Origin: Pseudonocardia thermophila
GTDB taxonomy: Bacteria; Actinomycetota; Actinomycetes; Mycobacteriales; Pseudonocardiaceae
Direction of reading: 5' to 3'
NCBI RefSeq assembly: GCF_900142365.1
Contig: NZ_FRAP01000005.1
Coordinates: 186,001-250,000 of the forward strand
Length of the DNA: 64,000 nt
The stretch's first letter is position 1. Each line of letters starts with the position of its first letter. Positions 1-8,213 of this stretch are shown here, one piece after another. The notes under the pieces are model-generated. The model worked only from the letters and a program-made list of their open reading frames with translations. It made no database searches and had not been told where the DNA came from. The position numbers were made by a program, and so were the translations under genes.

Positions 1-548
1 GCGGGGTCGACATCGTCCAGCTGCGGGACAAGGGCCCGGACGGACCGCTGGAGGCCAAGCACGAGCTGGCCGCGCTGGAGATCCTCGCCGAGGCGTGCGC
101 CCGGCACGGGGCGCTGCTGGCCGTGAACGACCGGGCCGACGTGGCGCTCGCCGCCGAGGCCGACGTGCTGCACCTCGGCCAGGAGGACCTGCCCGTCGCC
201 GTCGCACGGCGGATCGTCGGGGACGACGTGGTGATCGGGCGTTCGGCGCACTCGGCGGACGAGACCGCCGCGGCCGCCGTCGAGCCCGGCGTGGACTACT
301 TCTGCGCAGGCCCGTGCTGGCCCACCCCGACCAAGCCGGGCCGCCCGGCGCCGGGCCTGGACCTCGTCCGCACCGTGGCCGAGCGCAGGCCGGCCCGCCC
401 GTGGTTCGCGATCGGCGGCATCGACCAGCAGCGGCTGCCCGAGGTGCTGGCGGCCGGTGCGGAGCGGATCGTGGTCGTGCGGGCGATCACCGAGGCCGAG
501 GACCCGAAGGCCGCGGCCCAGGCCCTGCGCGCCGCCCTCCCCGGCTGA
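1..548 (+). CDS. thiE: Thiamine-phosphate synthase, 3' part (5' end outside window)
   Basis: The frame is open from the first bases (codons from position 3) to TGA at 546-548, giving about 181 residues of a TIM-barrel protein usually near 210-220 residues, so only the N-terminus is missing. Family motifs are visible: VQLRDKG early (pyrophosphate-binding Arg/Lys), [21 protein letters not shown], and the C-terminal IGGI loop followed by ERIVVVRAI. ThiE joins HMP-pyrophosphate and thiazole phosphate to form thiamine phosphate in the cytoplasm. An internal ATG at 123 is not the start, because the conserved RDKG motif lies upstream of it. The next gene is convergent, across a repeat-filled gap. 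Confidence 0.93.
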   Translation, partial: GVDIVQLRDKGPDGPLEAKHELAALEILAEACARHGALLAVNDRADVALAAEADVLHLGQEDLPVAVARRIVGDDVVIGRSAHSADETAAAAVEPGVDYFCAGPCWPTPTKPGRPAPGLDLVRTVAERRPARPWFAIGGIDQQRLPEVLAAGAERIVVVRAITEAEDPKAAAQALRAALPG

Positions 549-562
549 CGGTCCCCAGCCGC

Positions 563-660
563 GCGAGTTTCCCCGTCCGACACCGCGAGTTGCCCCGCAC
601 AGCACCGCGAGTTGCCCCGCACAGCACCGCGAGTTGCCCCGTTCGACACCGCGAGTTGGC
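563..660 (+). repeat. Five-copy 22-bp tandem repeat, forward orientation
   Basis: The core GCGAGTTGCC recurs at 563 (as GCGAGTTTCC), 585, 607, 629 and 651 (as GCGAGTTGGC), exactly every 22 bp. The intervening 12 bp is CCGCACAGCACC-like and varies more than the core. The array starts 14 bp after the thiE stop. It is the reverse-complement partner of the array at 715-900. Confidence 0.9.
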
Positions 661-714
661 CGGACCGGACGTTCCGACCGCCCCGAACCGGACACCTCGC
701 GCTTACCGACCGGG

Positions 715-900
715 CAACTCGCCCCACCGCTGGGGGACAACTCGCACCACCGCTGAGGGCAACTCGCCCCACCGCTGAGGGCAACTCGCACCACCGCTGA
801 GGGCAACTCGCACCACCGCTGAGGGCAACTCGCCCCACCGCTGAGGGCAACTCGCACCACCGCTGAGGGCAACTCGCGCCACCGCTGAGGGCAACTCGCG
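715..900 (-). repeat. Nine-copy 22-bp tandem repeat, opposite orientation
   Basis: CAACTCGC recurs at 715, 738, 760, 782, 804, 826, 848, 870 and 892. The period is 22 bp except for one 23-bp step caused by an extra G near 735. The spacer is a nearly constant CACCACCGCTGAGGG. The core is the reverse complement of the 563-660 core, so the two arrays face each other across 661-714 and could pair as a long imperfect hairpin. The array ends 1-2 bp before the stop of the convergent glycosyltransferase gene. Confidence 0.9.
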
Positions 901-901
901 G

Positions 902-2335
902 TCAGTTGGTCACGTGCACGATGCCCGGCCACAGCTCGGCCCACGACGCGCGCGGGCCGCGGCAGACGTGCACGCGCTTGCCGTGCTCCTCGTCCGCGAC
1001 GCCGTAGGGGTTGTCGAGCACCGCGACCTGCTCGCACCGGGTGAACGTCCGGGCGAGGACCGGATCGGGCATCCCGACGGCCAGGACCTCCTCCGTCCCG
1101 GCGGGCGGCGGCCCCCAGGTGCCGTACGCGTTGTGCCCGCTGTACGCCGGGATGCCGCTCAGCTCCACCGCGGCGGCCTCGCCGTAGTTGCCGGCGAGCA
1201 CGGGTGCCCCTGCCGGCCGCACGGCCATGATCTGGACCAGGTGATCCGGCCAGCCGATCGGGTCGGACAGCACCGGGTTGATCGCCGCGAAGGGCAGGTG
1301 CCGGTGCGCCTCGATCGGCAGGACGGGCAGCGCGCTCGGCACGATCACGGCGGCCGCGGCGGTCAGCGCGGCCGCGATCGCGATCGGCCGGTCCCGCCAC
1401 CGCTCCAGGACGATCCCGCCCGCGGCGAACAGCGGCAGGTACGCCGGCAGCAGGTAGTACGACCGGCCGCCGACGAGCGCGAGCAGCACCAGCAGCACCA
1501 CCCAGATCATCGCCAGCGGGCGGTACGCGCGGGAGCGCCACAGCCACCACAGCCCGGCGATCCAGATCGGCGCGAGCAGCGGGTTCATCGTCAGCACCTG
1601 CATCGGCAGGAACGCGAGCGCCGCCGAGATCCCGCCGGTCTCCTCGCTGATCGAGCCGGCGACGCCCACCATCGGCCAGCCGTGTGCGGTCTGCCACACC
1701 AGGTACGGGCTCGCGATCACCAGCGCGAGCAGCGCCGCCGCCCACAGGTGCTTCGAGCGCAGCCGTGGAGCGAACGGGAGCACGCCGAGGACGCCGATCG
1801 CGAGCAGGGCGAGCGTGTTCTTGTTCAGCAGGCCGATCCCGGCGATCGCGCCGAACGCGTACCACCACCGCGGATCGGCGCCGCCCAGCAGCTTCACCAG
1901 CACCAGTAGGCAGCCGGCCCACGCGACCTGGTCGAACGCCGACGGTCCGAACAGGTGGAACAGCGACAGCGCGACGGTGGCGGTGCTCGTCGTGATCGCC
2001 GCGACGAGCTGGGCGCTCCCCCCACCGCCCAGCTCCCGCGCGACCAGCGACGCGAGCACCGCCACCGCTGCTCCGGCCAGCGCCGGCCACACCCGCAGCC
2101 CGACGAGCGTGGCCCCGAACAACTGGTCGGAGAGCCACGCGAGCGCCGGGGTGAACGGGGGCTCGCTCACGAACCCCCAGTCCATCCGCCGCGACTCGGC
2201 GTAGAAGTACATCTCGTCGCGGTGCCACCCGTACCCGGCGGCCACGGCGAGGTGCAGCAGCACCGTCGCCGCTGCGGCCAGCAGGACCGGCCGCGCGTGC
2301 CATACCCGGACCGGGGCGGGAGCGGCGATGACCAT
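902..2335 (-). CDS. GT39-like (PMT/ArnT-type) membrane glycosyltransferase
   Basis: The product is a polytopic membrane protein of about 477 residues. After a first hydrophobic helix comes GYGWHRDEMYFY, matching the acidic first-loop motif of GT-C enzymes, then EPPF and some ten more hydrophobic segments. A soluble C-terminal part of about 100 residues is predicted to lie outside the membrane. GT39/ArnT-like enzymes transfer a sugar from a polyprenyl-phosphate donor to protein or lipid; the acceptor here is unknown. ATG 2335 is preferred because the protein then begins just before the first helix; ATG 2380 would add 15 polar residues. It lies downstream of the two-component genes on the same strand and may be cotranscribed. 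Confidence 0.75.
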   Translation of the reverse strand: MVIAAPAPVRVWHARPVLLAAAATVLLHLAVAAGYGWHRDEMYFYAESRRMDWGFVSEPPFTPALAWLSDQLFGATLVGLRVWPALAGAAVAVLASLVARELGGGGSAQLVAAITTSTATVALSLFHLFGPSAFDQVAWAGCLLVLVKLLGGADPRWWYAFGAIAGIGLLNKNTLALLAIGVLGVLPFAPRLRSKHLWAAALLALVIASPYLVWQTAHGWPMVGVAGSISEETGGISAALAFLPMQVLTMNPLLAPIWIAGLWWLWRSRAYRPLAMIWVVLLVLLALVGGRSYYLLPAYLPLFAAGGIVLERWRDRPIAIAAALTAAAAVIVPSALPVLPIEAHRHLPFAAINPVLSDPIGWPDHLVQIMAVRPAGAPVLAGNYGEAAAVELSGIPAYSGHNAYGTWGPPPAGTEEVLAVGMPDPVLARTFTRCEQVAVLDNPYGVADEEHGKRVHVCRGPRASWAELWPGIVHVTN

Positions 2336-2413
2336 GCAGGCGATCCTCGGCTCCCGAGGGGTCCGCGCACATCGGTCCACGGGCGGGACCGCGCGCTCCT
2401 CCCGTGGGATGAG

Positions 2414-3052
2414 CTACACGAGCCCGTGGTCGTGGGCCATCACGATCGCGGCCGCCCGGTCTCGCGCGCCCAGCTTGGTGAAGATGCTCCTGACGTGCGA
2501 CTTCACCGTCGCCTCCGACAGCACGAGCGCGGCGGCGATCTCGCCGTTGGTCGCACCCCGGGCCATCCGTGCGAGCACGTCGCGCTCGCGCTCGGTGAGC
2601 TCGGCGATCCGCCCCGCCGCCCGCCGGGCCGGAGCCTGGCGGCGGTAGGCGGCCAGCACCCGCGGGGCGACGGCCGGGTCGAACCACGCTCCTCCGGCGG
2701 CGACCGCGCGCGCGGCCGCGATGAGGTCGGCGGCGGAGGCGTCCTTGAGCACGAACCCGGAGACGCCGGCCCCCAACGCGCCCCACAGCACGTCGTCGTC
2801 GTCGAACGTGGTGAGCACGAGCACCGGCGGGGCGCTCGGGCGGGCCCGCAGCGCGCGGGTGGCCTCGATGCCGTTCATCTGCGGCATCCGCACGTCCATG
2901 AGCACGACGTCGGCGTCGAACTCGGCTGCGGCGACCTGGGCGCCGTCGGCGAACTCGGCGACCACCTCGAACCCGTCGGCGGGCGAGAGGATGCGGGCGA
3001 TGCCGGTCCGCACGAGCGTCTGGTCATCGACCAGCACCACTCGGACCGTCAT
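2414..3052 (-). CDS. NarL/LuxR-family response regulator
   Basis: The protein is 212 residues. The receiver domain (residues 4-115) has the acidic pair VDDQ (9-10), phospho-acceptor Asp in LMDVRMP (about 53), Thr in VLTTFD (81-82) and Lys in VLKDAS (103). The LuxR-type helix-turn-helix (150-210) contains LTERERDVLARMARG and ATVKSHVRSIFTKLGARDR. Its ATG overlaps the stop of the kinase gene by 4 bp (ATGA, 3049-3052), so the pair is probably translationally coupled. It should be phosphorylated by that kinase and act as a DNA-binding activator; the target genes are not evident. Confidence 0.93.
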   Translation of the reverse strand: MTVRVVLVDDQTLVRTGIARILSPADGFEVVAEFADGAQVAAAEFDADVVLMDVRMPQMNGIEATRALRARPSAPPVLVLTTFDDDDVLWGALGAGVSGFVLKDASAADLIAAARAVAAGGAWFDPAVAPRVLAAYRRQAPARRAAGRIAELTERERDVLARMARGATNGEIAAALVLSEATVKSHVRSIFTKLGARDRAAAIVMAHDHGLV

Positions 3053-4143
3053 CGCGCACCTCCGCACGGCAGCTCGGCCCGCACCCGCCAGCCCTCGGGG
3101 CTCGGCCCGGCCTCCACGGTGCCGCCGACGATCTCGGCGCGCTCCCGCATGCCGACCAGACCGTAGCGGGGGCGGTCGTCGTCTGCGGGCGCGGTGGCAC
3201 CGAGGCTGGTCACGTCGACGGTGACGAGCGCGTCGGTCACCGCGAGCCGCACGTGGGTGCGGGCCTGCGGGGCGTGCCGGCGGGCGTTGGTGAGCGCTTC
3301 GGCGACGATCCGGTATGCGACCAGGCCGACGGCCGGCTCCGGCCGGTCGACGTCGCCCTCGACCACCAGCTGCGCGCCGGAGCGTTCGGCGAGCGGGGCG
3401 ACGTCGGCGAGGCCGGGCAGCGGGGCGTCGGTGCCGGAGTCGTCGCCGCCGCGCAGCAGCGCCATCACCGACCGCAGCTCGGCCATGCTGCGCCGGCCCG
3501 CGGTCTCCGCCTCGGCGAGCGCGGCGTCGGCGGCGTCGGGATCGCGGCGCAGCACGTGCCGCGCCCCGGTGAGGTGCAGCAGCACGGCGGCCAGGCCGTG
3601 CCCGACGAGGTCGTGGACGTCGCGGGCGATCCGCCGCCGTTCCTCGGCGATGGCGACGGCCGCCAGTTCCCGCTGCGCCTCCTGCAGCCGCTCGGACAGC
3701 TCCAGTTGGCGGCGCACCAGCCGGCCGGACACGACGGCGAACGCGACCCCGAGCACCCAGCTGAGCGCGCCGAAGTGCTCCCCGGGCGGCAGCAGCGCGT
3801 ACGCGACCACCGGCGCGGCCACGCAGACCAGCCCGGCCGTGATCGCGCGCAGCTGCGCCGTCTCGAACCAGGCCACGACGAGCCCCAGCAGGGCGCACAG
3901 GAACAGCACCTGCTCCAGCTGCCCGCTGCGCGCGACGAGCACCACGGGCGCGGCGACCGCGAGGGCCAGCACCGGGGAGGGCAGCCACGGCACCCACACG
4001 CCGGCGGCCAGCACCACGACCGCCAGGGTCAGCCACCCGAGCTCAGCAGGCCGGCCGGGGTCGACGAGCGCGGTGAGCACCCCGACCACGGCCGCAGATG
4101 CCCCCAGGCCCACCCGTAGCCCGACCGGCTCCACGCGCATCAC
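3049..4143 (-). CDS. HisKA_3-type sensor histidine kinase
   Basis: The product has about 364 residues. The first 150 form several hydrophobic helices (membrane sensor with no large extracellular domain). The dimerisation/phosphoacceptor segment EERRRIARDVHDLVGHGLA follows at about 189-207, with the phosphorylated His in RDVHD. The ATPase domain carries ALTNARRHA (N box) and RYGLVGMRERAEIVGG (G box). This layout is typical of DesK/NarX-like kinases paired with NarL regulators, and the partner overlaps by 4 bp. Two adjacent ATGs (4143, 4140) are possible starts. The signal is unknown. Confidence 0.92.
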   Translation of the reverse strand: MMRVEPVGLRVGLGASAAVVGVLTALVDPGRPAELGWLTLAVVVLAAGVWVPWLPSPVLALAVAAPVVLVARSGQLEQVLFLCALLGLVVAWFETAQLRAITAGLVCVAAPVVAYALLPPGEHFGALSWVLGVAFAVVSGRLVRRQLELSERLQEAQRELAAVAIAEERRRIARDVHDLVGHGLAAVLLHLTGARHVLRRDPDAADAALAEAETAGRRSMAELRSVMALLRGGDDSGTDAPLPGLADVAPLAERSGAQLVVEGDVDRPEPAVGLVAYRIVAEALTNARRHAPQARTHVRLAVTDALVTVDVTSLGATAPADDDRPRYGLVGMRERAEIVGGTVEAGPSPEGWRVRAELPCGGAR

Positions 4144-4163
4144 GGGAGCAGTGTGCCGCTCAG

Positions 4164-4982
4164 CTACCCGGCCGTGCTCCGCGACGCGGCTGCGGCGTCG
4201 TCCTGGCCGCCGTTGTTCGGGCCGCCGTTCGTGCCCCCGCCGCCGATCAGGTCGGGCAGGACCCCGCCGCTCGGCTGCGGCTCGGGCGTGGGGGTCGGCT
4301 GCGGCGTCGGCCGGGTGGTCGGTTCGGTCGCGTCATCGCTCGGCGGAACGTCCCAGTTGCGGTCGTGCTGCGTGCGGCGGGAGTCGCCGTCGTCCTGGTC
4401 GTCGTCGCTGGAGTCCGTGGAGTCCGCGTCGGACGGGTCGGCGGTGGGGGTGGCCGACTCCGGCGAGCCGCCCTGCAGCACCCGGCCGACCGAGGGCTCG
4501 CCGCCCCACAGCGTCGAGCCCTTCAGCGCCTCGACGCCGGTCACCGCGGCGAGTGCGAGGGCGAACCCGAGCACGGTGGCCACGAAGTAGCCGGCGGTCC
4601 GGCGCCGGGAAGTGCGCGGGACGTCGGCCGGAGCGATCAGCTCGGTCGCCTGGTCACCGGGCGGAGCGGGCGCAGCCATGACGACGGTGTCGAGCTCGTC
4701 GGGATCGCCGGGGCTCTGCGGGCGCAGCCGGGCGGTGACGACGCTGCGGGCCCGGTCGATGGAGCGCTGGTAGATCGAGGTCGCGACGGTGGTCGCCACG
4801 GCGCCGATCGCCGCGCCGAGCACCGTTCCCGCCACCCCGAACCACGAGCCGAGGAAGGCGCTGGTGGCGCCGGCTCCGGCGACCGCGAGAACCTTGCTGA
4901 TCGTGAGGTCCGTCTTGGCGGGCGCCTGCGTCGGGGTCTCCGACGGCTGGGGCGCACGCTGATCGTGGTGGCGTGGCGGCAT
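4164..4982 (-). CDS. Hypothetical two-helix membrane protein with Pro/Thr/Asp-rich tail
   Basis: About 272 residues. A short polar N-terminus precedes a hydrophobic Gly/Ala stretch containing FLGSWFGVAGTVLGAAIGAV. A cytoplasm-like middle follows, then a second membrane helix (YFVATVLGFALALAAVTGV) and a C-terminal 90 residues rich in Pro, Thr, Asp and Gly that is probably disordered. No catalytic motif was recognised. ATG 4982 is chosen; ATG 5000 adds six residues. It ends 20 bp before the kinase start on the same strand, so it may be part of that operon, perhaps as an accessory envelope protein (inference). Confidence 0.6.
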   Translation of the reverse strand: MPPRHHDQRAPQPSETPTQAPAKTDLTISKVLAVAGAGATSAFLGSWFGVAGTVLGAAIGAVATTVATSIYQRSIDRARSVVTARLRPQSPGDPDELDTVVMAAPAPPGDQATELIAPADVPRTSRRRTAGYFVATVLGFALALAAVTGVEALKGSTLWGGEPSVGRVLQGGSPESATPTADPSDADSTDSSDDDQDDGDSRRTQHDRNWDVPPSDDATEPTTRPTPQPTPTPEPQPSGGVLPDLIGGGGTNGGPNNGGQDDAAAASRSTAG

Positions 4983-5058
4983 GACGGTGGTGGGTCCCAT
5001 GGCTCCAGGTGGTCGATCGCAGGTCGTGCGTCACCATGTTCAGCGCTCGGGACGGCTT

Positions 5059-5098
5059 GATCGTTGCAGAACGATCACCGATGGTGAGGACTCTCACC
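5059..5098 (-). terminator. Candidate hairpins at the 3' end of the DUF3159 gene
   Basis: Two perfect dyads lie side by side: GATCGTT-GCAG-AACGATC at 5059-5076 and GGTGAG-GACT-CTCACC at 5083-5098. The second overlaps the stop codon of the leftward gene and the first lies just beyond it. They could act as a terminator, although no T-tract follows; the first could instead be a protein-binding site for the gene downstream. Confidence 0.35.
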
Positions 5099-5780
5099 CC
5101 GTCCCGCGGACCACTCCCGGGTCGACGGGATGGCGGATGCCGGGATGGCCGGGCGGCAGCGCCGAGCGCAGCAGCGGCCACGACACCGCGATGCAGACGG
5201 CGATCAGCGGCCAGGTCAGCGCGATCCGCGTGATCGCCAGCACGACGTCGGCGCCGAGGAGGTAGAGGGGGATGAACACGACGAGGCGCAGCAGGTACTG
5301 CCCGACCCACGCCCAGCTCGCCCGCTGGTAGCCGAGCAGCAGGTGGGGGTCCCGCCGCCAGCGGGTGCGCTGGCCGAGGATCCCGCCGACGATCAGGCCG
5401 AGGAACGGCCAGCGGATCACGATCGACACCGCCCAGGCCAGCGCACTGCCCGCGTTGAGGATGAGCTGGGGAAGGAAGAAGTCGACCGCCCGGCCGGTGT
5501 AGAAGGCGACGGCGGCGCCGACCGCCACGCCGAGCAGCCCCAGCAGCACCGAGCGCGGCTTGCGGCCCTGCGCCAGCCGTACCGCTGCGACGGCCGCGGC
5601 GACGACGAGGGCGACGCCGCCCGCCCAGTACACGGGCCCGGGCTGGGGCACGTCGACGAGCTGGGTGACGACGAGGGCGATCGCGAACGCCGCCACCGGC
5701 AGCGTGGCGTCGATCGCACCGCGCCGGCCGCCGAGGATCACGCGCAGCGACTCCGGCTCGGCGGGACGGGACTCCGGCAT
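5094..5780 (-). CDS. DUF3159 family membrane protein
   Basis: About 228 residues with five or six hydrophobic helices. It resembles the actinobacterial DUF3159 family, with the sequence ILGGRRGAIDATLPVAAFA near the N-terminus, FYTGRAVDFFLPQL in the middle and LLGYQRASWAWVGQYLLR later. ATG 5780 is chosen because conserved sequence starts soon after it; upstream codons of the open frame look non-coding. No biochemical function is established for the family. It is divergent from the SGNH hydrolase, sharing a 95-bp intergenic region. Confidence 0.75.
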   Translation of the reverse strand: MPESRPAEPESLRVILGGRRGAIDATLPVAAFAIALVVTQLVDVPQPGPVYWAGGVALVVAAAVAAVRLAQGRKPRSVLLGLLGVAVGAAVAFYTGRAVDFFLPQLILNAGSALAWAVSIVIRWPFLGLIVGGILGQRTRWRRDPHLLLGYQRASWAWVGQYLLRLVVFIPLYLLGADVVLAITRIALTWPLIAVCIAVSWPLLRSALPPGHPGIRHPVDPGVVRGTG

Positions 5781-5875
5781 AAGGCAAGGGTGCCCTATCC
5801 AAACCCTGAGGGGCACGTCCCCTGGCGCGAATCCCCGGCTCTGAGTGATATTGGTGGAACCCAGGGGACAACGAT

Positions 5876-6724
5876 GTGCAGCTAGTGAACGGAAAGGTGC
5901 GCGGAGTGGTTGGCCGGGCTGAGACACGGGGGGGCCAGCGTCGCTGGAACAGTTTCGTGGCGCTCGGAGACAGCTTCACCGAGGGCCTCGACGACTACTT
6001 GCCCGACGGCACACCGCGAGGCTGGGCGGACCGGGTCGCCGAACACCTCGCCATCGACAACCCCGAGCTCCGGTACGCCAACCTCGCGGTGCGCGGCAAA
6101 CTCCTCGACGAGATCGTCGAGGAGCAGATACCGGTGGCCGAGCAGACGCGCCCCGACCTGATCACGTTCTGCGGCGGCGGCAACGACATCCTCCGTCCGA
6201 CCTGCGACACGGACGACCTCGCCGCCCGGTTCGACGCGGCGCTTGCGCGGGTCTGCGCGACCGGCGCGACGGTGCTCACGTTCACCGGGTTCGACCTGGC
6301 CAGGATGCACCCGCTGCTGCGCAGGCTGCGCGGCCGCGTCGCCTGCTACAACGAGATGATCCGGGCCAGCGCCGAGCGGCACGGCGCGCTCGTCGTCGAC
6401 CTGTGGGGCATGGCCCCGCTCGGCGACCCGCGCACGTGGGGTCCGGACCGCGTGCACCTGCGCGCCGACGGGCACCGCCGCGTCGCGCTGCGGGTGCTGG
6501 AGACCCTCGGCGAGCCGATCAACGACGACTGGCGCACGCCGCTGCCGGCCCCGGAGCCGGTGCCGTGGCTCGCCCGTCAGCAGGAGGACCTGCGCTGGCT
6601 CAAGGAGTCGGTGCTGCCGTTCATCAAGCGCCACCTGCTCGGGCTCGGCGGCCCGCGCAAGCACGTGGCGCCGAAGCGGCCCGAGCTGGCCCCGGTGAAC
6701 CCGCTGGACCCGCTGCCGCACTGA
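5876..6724 (+). CDS. SGNH/GDSL-type hydrolase
   Basis: About 282 residues. The SGNH blocks are present: block I ALGDSFTEGLDD (nucleophile Ser), block III GGGNDIL (Asn), and block V DRVHLRADGHRR with the catalytic Asp and His. There is no signal peptide, so an intracellular esterase or lipase role is likely; the substrate is unknown. GTG 5876 has a good ribosome-binding site (AGGGGA at 5863-5868); in-frame GTG codons at 5885 and 5906 are alternatives. The last 60 residues, after the hydrolase fold, are Pro-rich and basic. Confidence 0.85.
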   Translation: MQLVNGKVRGVVGRAETRGGQRRWNSFVALGDSFTEGLDDYLPDGTPRGWADRVAEHLAIDNPELRYANLAVRGKLLDEIVEEQIPVAEQTRPDLITFCGGGNDILRPTCDTDDLAARFDAALARVCATGATVLTFTGFDLARMHPLLRRLRGRVACYNEMIRASAERHGALVVDLWGMAPLGDPRTWGPDRVHLRADGHRRVALRVLETLGEPINDDWRTPLPAPEPVPWLARQQEDLRWLKESVLPFIKRHLLGLGGPRKHVAPKRPELAPVNPLDPLPH

Positions 6725-6764
6725 CCCTGCCGCTCCGGCCCTGCCGCACTGGCCCCGGAAAGCC

Positions 6765-6812
6765 ACGAACGGCACTTCCGTCAGCAACGTCGCTGACGAA
6801 AGCGCCGTTCGT
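6765..6812. terminator. Long hairpin between two convergent genes
   Basis: A 21-nt arm (6765-6785, ACGAACGGC...GTCAGC) pairs with 6792-6812 at 19 of 21 positions around a 6-nt loop. It lies between the convergent SGNH hydrolase and ectD genes and is well placed as a bidirectional terminator. No T-tract is seen on either strand. Confidence 0.6.
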
Positions 6813-6900
6813 CTGCCGGGCCGATGCGGAAGCGGCTCCGCCGTACCGCGTCCGGCCGGACCCGGCCCACCCGAGCCCGGACCCCCACCGGGCCGGGTCG

Positions 6901-7797
6901 TCAGATCGGGTCGAAGGTGCGCGCGGCGATGTACTCCGGCCGCCGCCCAGGCGCCGCGAACGGCTCCACCAGCGCGTTCTCCACGCTGTTGAACACCAGG
7001 AAGATGTTCGACCGGGGATAGGGCGAGATGTTGTTCGGCGAGCCGTGCATGCAGTTGGAGTCGAAGAAGACCGCGGTGCCCGCCTCGCCGGTGAGCACGG
7101 CGATGCCGTGCCGGTCGGCGAGCGTGGTGAGGCTGTCCGGGTCGGGTGTGCCGATCTCCTGCTCGCGCAGCGACTGCCGGTAGTGTTCGGCCGGGGTCTC
7201 GCCCACGCACGAGACGAACGTGCGGTGCGACCCGGGCATGATCATCAGCGGGCCGTTGTGGGCGTGGTTGTCGGTCAGCAGGATCGAGCAGCTGACCGCG
7301 CGCGGGACCGGCATGCCGTCCTCGGCGTGCCACGTCTCGAAGTCGGAGTGCCAGTAGAACCCGCCGCCCCCGAAGCCGGGCTTGTAGTTGATCCGGCTCT
7401 GGTGCACGTACACGTCGGAGCCGAGGATCTGCCGGGCCCGCCCGCCGACGCGCTCGTCGGCGACCAGCGCCGCGATCAGCTCGCTGAGCTTGTGCACCTC
7501 GAAGACGGAGCGCACCTGCTGCGAGCTCTTCTCGACGATCGTGCGCTCGTCGGCCGTGACCGCCTCGTCGGTGGCCAGCCGGTCGAGCTCCGCCCGGTAG
7601 GCGGCGACCTCCTCGGGCGTGAGCAGCCCGGGCACCGTGTGGAACCCGTCGCGGTCGTGCGCGGCGAGCTCATCGGGCGTCGCCGGGCCGGGGATCGACG
7701 ATGCCCAGACCGTCGGCTCGGCGCGCTCGATCAGCGCGGGCCGGTCGGCCACCCGGGTCGGGTAGGCGTCGGCGGTCCGGGCGTCCACGACTGTCAT
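6901..7797 (-). CDS. ectD: Ectoine hydroxylase
   Basis: About 298 residues, a PhyH-type Fe(II)/2-oxoglutarate dioxygenase. The iron ligands are visible as H-x-D in [10 protein letters not shown] and the distal His in [15 protein letters not shown]; family sequence such as [12 protein letters not shown] is also present. It converts ectoine to 5-hydroxyectoine. The start is ATG 7797, overlapping the ectC stop by 4 bp (ATGA). It is the last gene of ectABCD, the usual position when ectD is part of the operon. Confidence 0.96.
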   Translation of the reverse strand: MTVVDARTADAYPTRVADRPALIERAEPTVWASSIPGPATPDELAAHDRDGFHTVPGLLTPEEVAAYRAELDRLATDEAVTADERTIVEKSSQQVRSVFEVHKLSELIAALVADERVGGRARQILGSDVYVHQSRINYKPGFGGGGFYWHSDFETWHAEDGMPVPRAVSCSILLTDNHAHNGPLMIMPGSHRTFVSCVGETPAEHYRQSLREQEIGTPDPDSLTTLADRHGIAVLTGEAGTAVFFDSNCMHGSPNNISPYPRSNIFLVFNSVENALVEPFAAPGRRPEYIAARTFDPI

Positions 7798-8213
7798 GAG
7801 GCCTCCTTCTCCGGCCCGGCCTCGGCCTCGAGGGTGATCAGCGGGTACACGCCGTTCTCGTCGTGCACCTCGCGCCCGGTGACGGGCGGGTTGAACACGC
7901 ACACCGTCCGCATGCGGGTTCGCGGGCGCAGCTGGTGGCGCTCGTGGCCGTTCAGGACGTAGATCGATCCGGGGCCGAGCCGGTAGGTGCGGTCGTTGTC
8001 CTTGTCGTACAGCTCGCCCTCGCCCTCGACGACGAAGACGGCCTCGATGTGGTTGGCGTACCAGAAGTCGTTGACCGTGCCGGCGGCCAGCACGGTCTCG
8101 TGCAGGGAGAACCCGACGCCGTCGCCGGCGAGCACGATGCGCTTGCTGCGCCAGTTCGGGGTCTCGACGTCGCGCTCGGTGCCGGTGACCTCCTCCAGCG
8201 TGCGGACGATCAT
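7794..8213 (-). CDS. ectC: L-ectoine synthase
   Basis: 139 residues, a small cupin. It contains [19 protein letters not shown] and [15 protein letters not shown], the metal-binding half-barrel motifs of EctC, and starts with the typical MIVRTLEEV. It cyclises N-gamma-acetyl-diaminobutyrate to ectoine. Start and stop overlap ectB and ectD by 4 bp each. Confidence 0.97.
   Translation of the reverse strand: MIVRTLEEVTGTERDVETPNWRSKRIVLAGDGVGFSLHETVLAAGTVNDFWYANHIEAVFVVEGEGELYDKDNDRTYRLGPGSIYVLNGHERHQLRPRTRMRTVCVFNPPVTGREVHDENGVYPLITLEAEAGPEKEAS

Noticed and set aside
563..900. CRISPR-like regular repeats
   Set aside because: The intervals between the cores are only 12-15 bp and nearly identical, orientation switches midway, and no cas gene is near.
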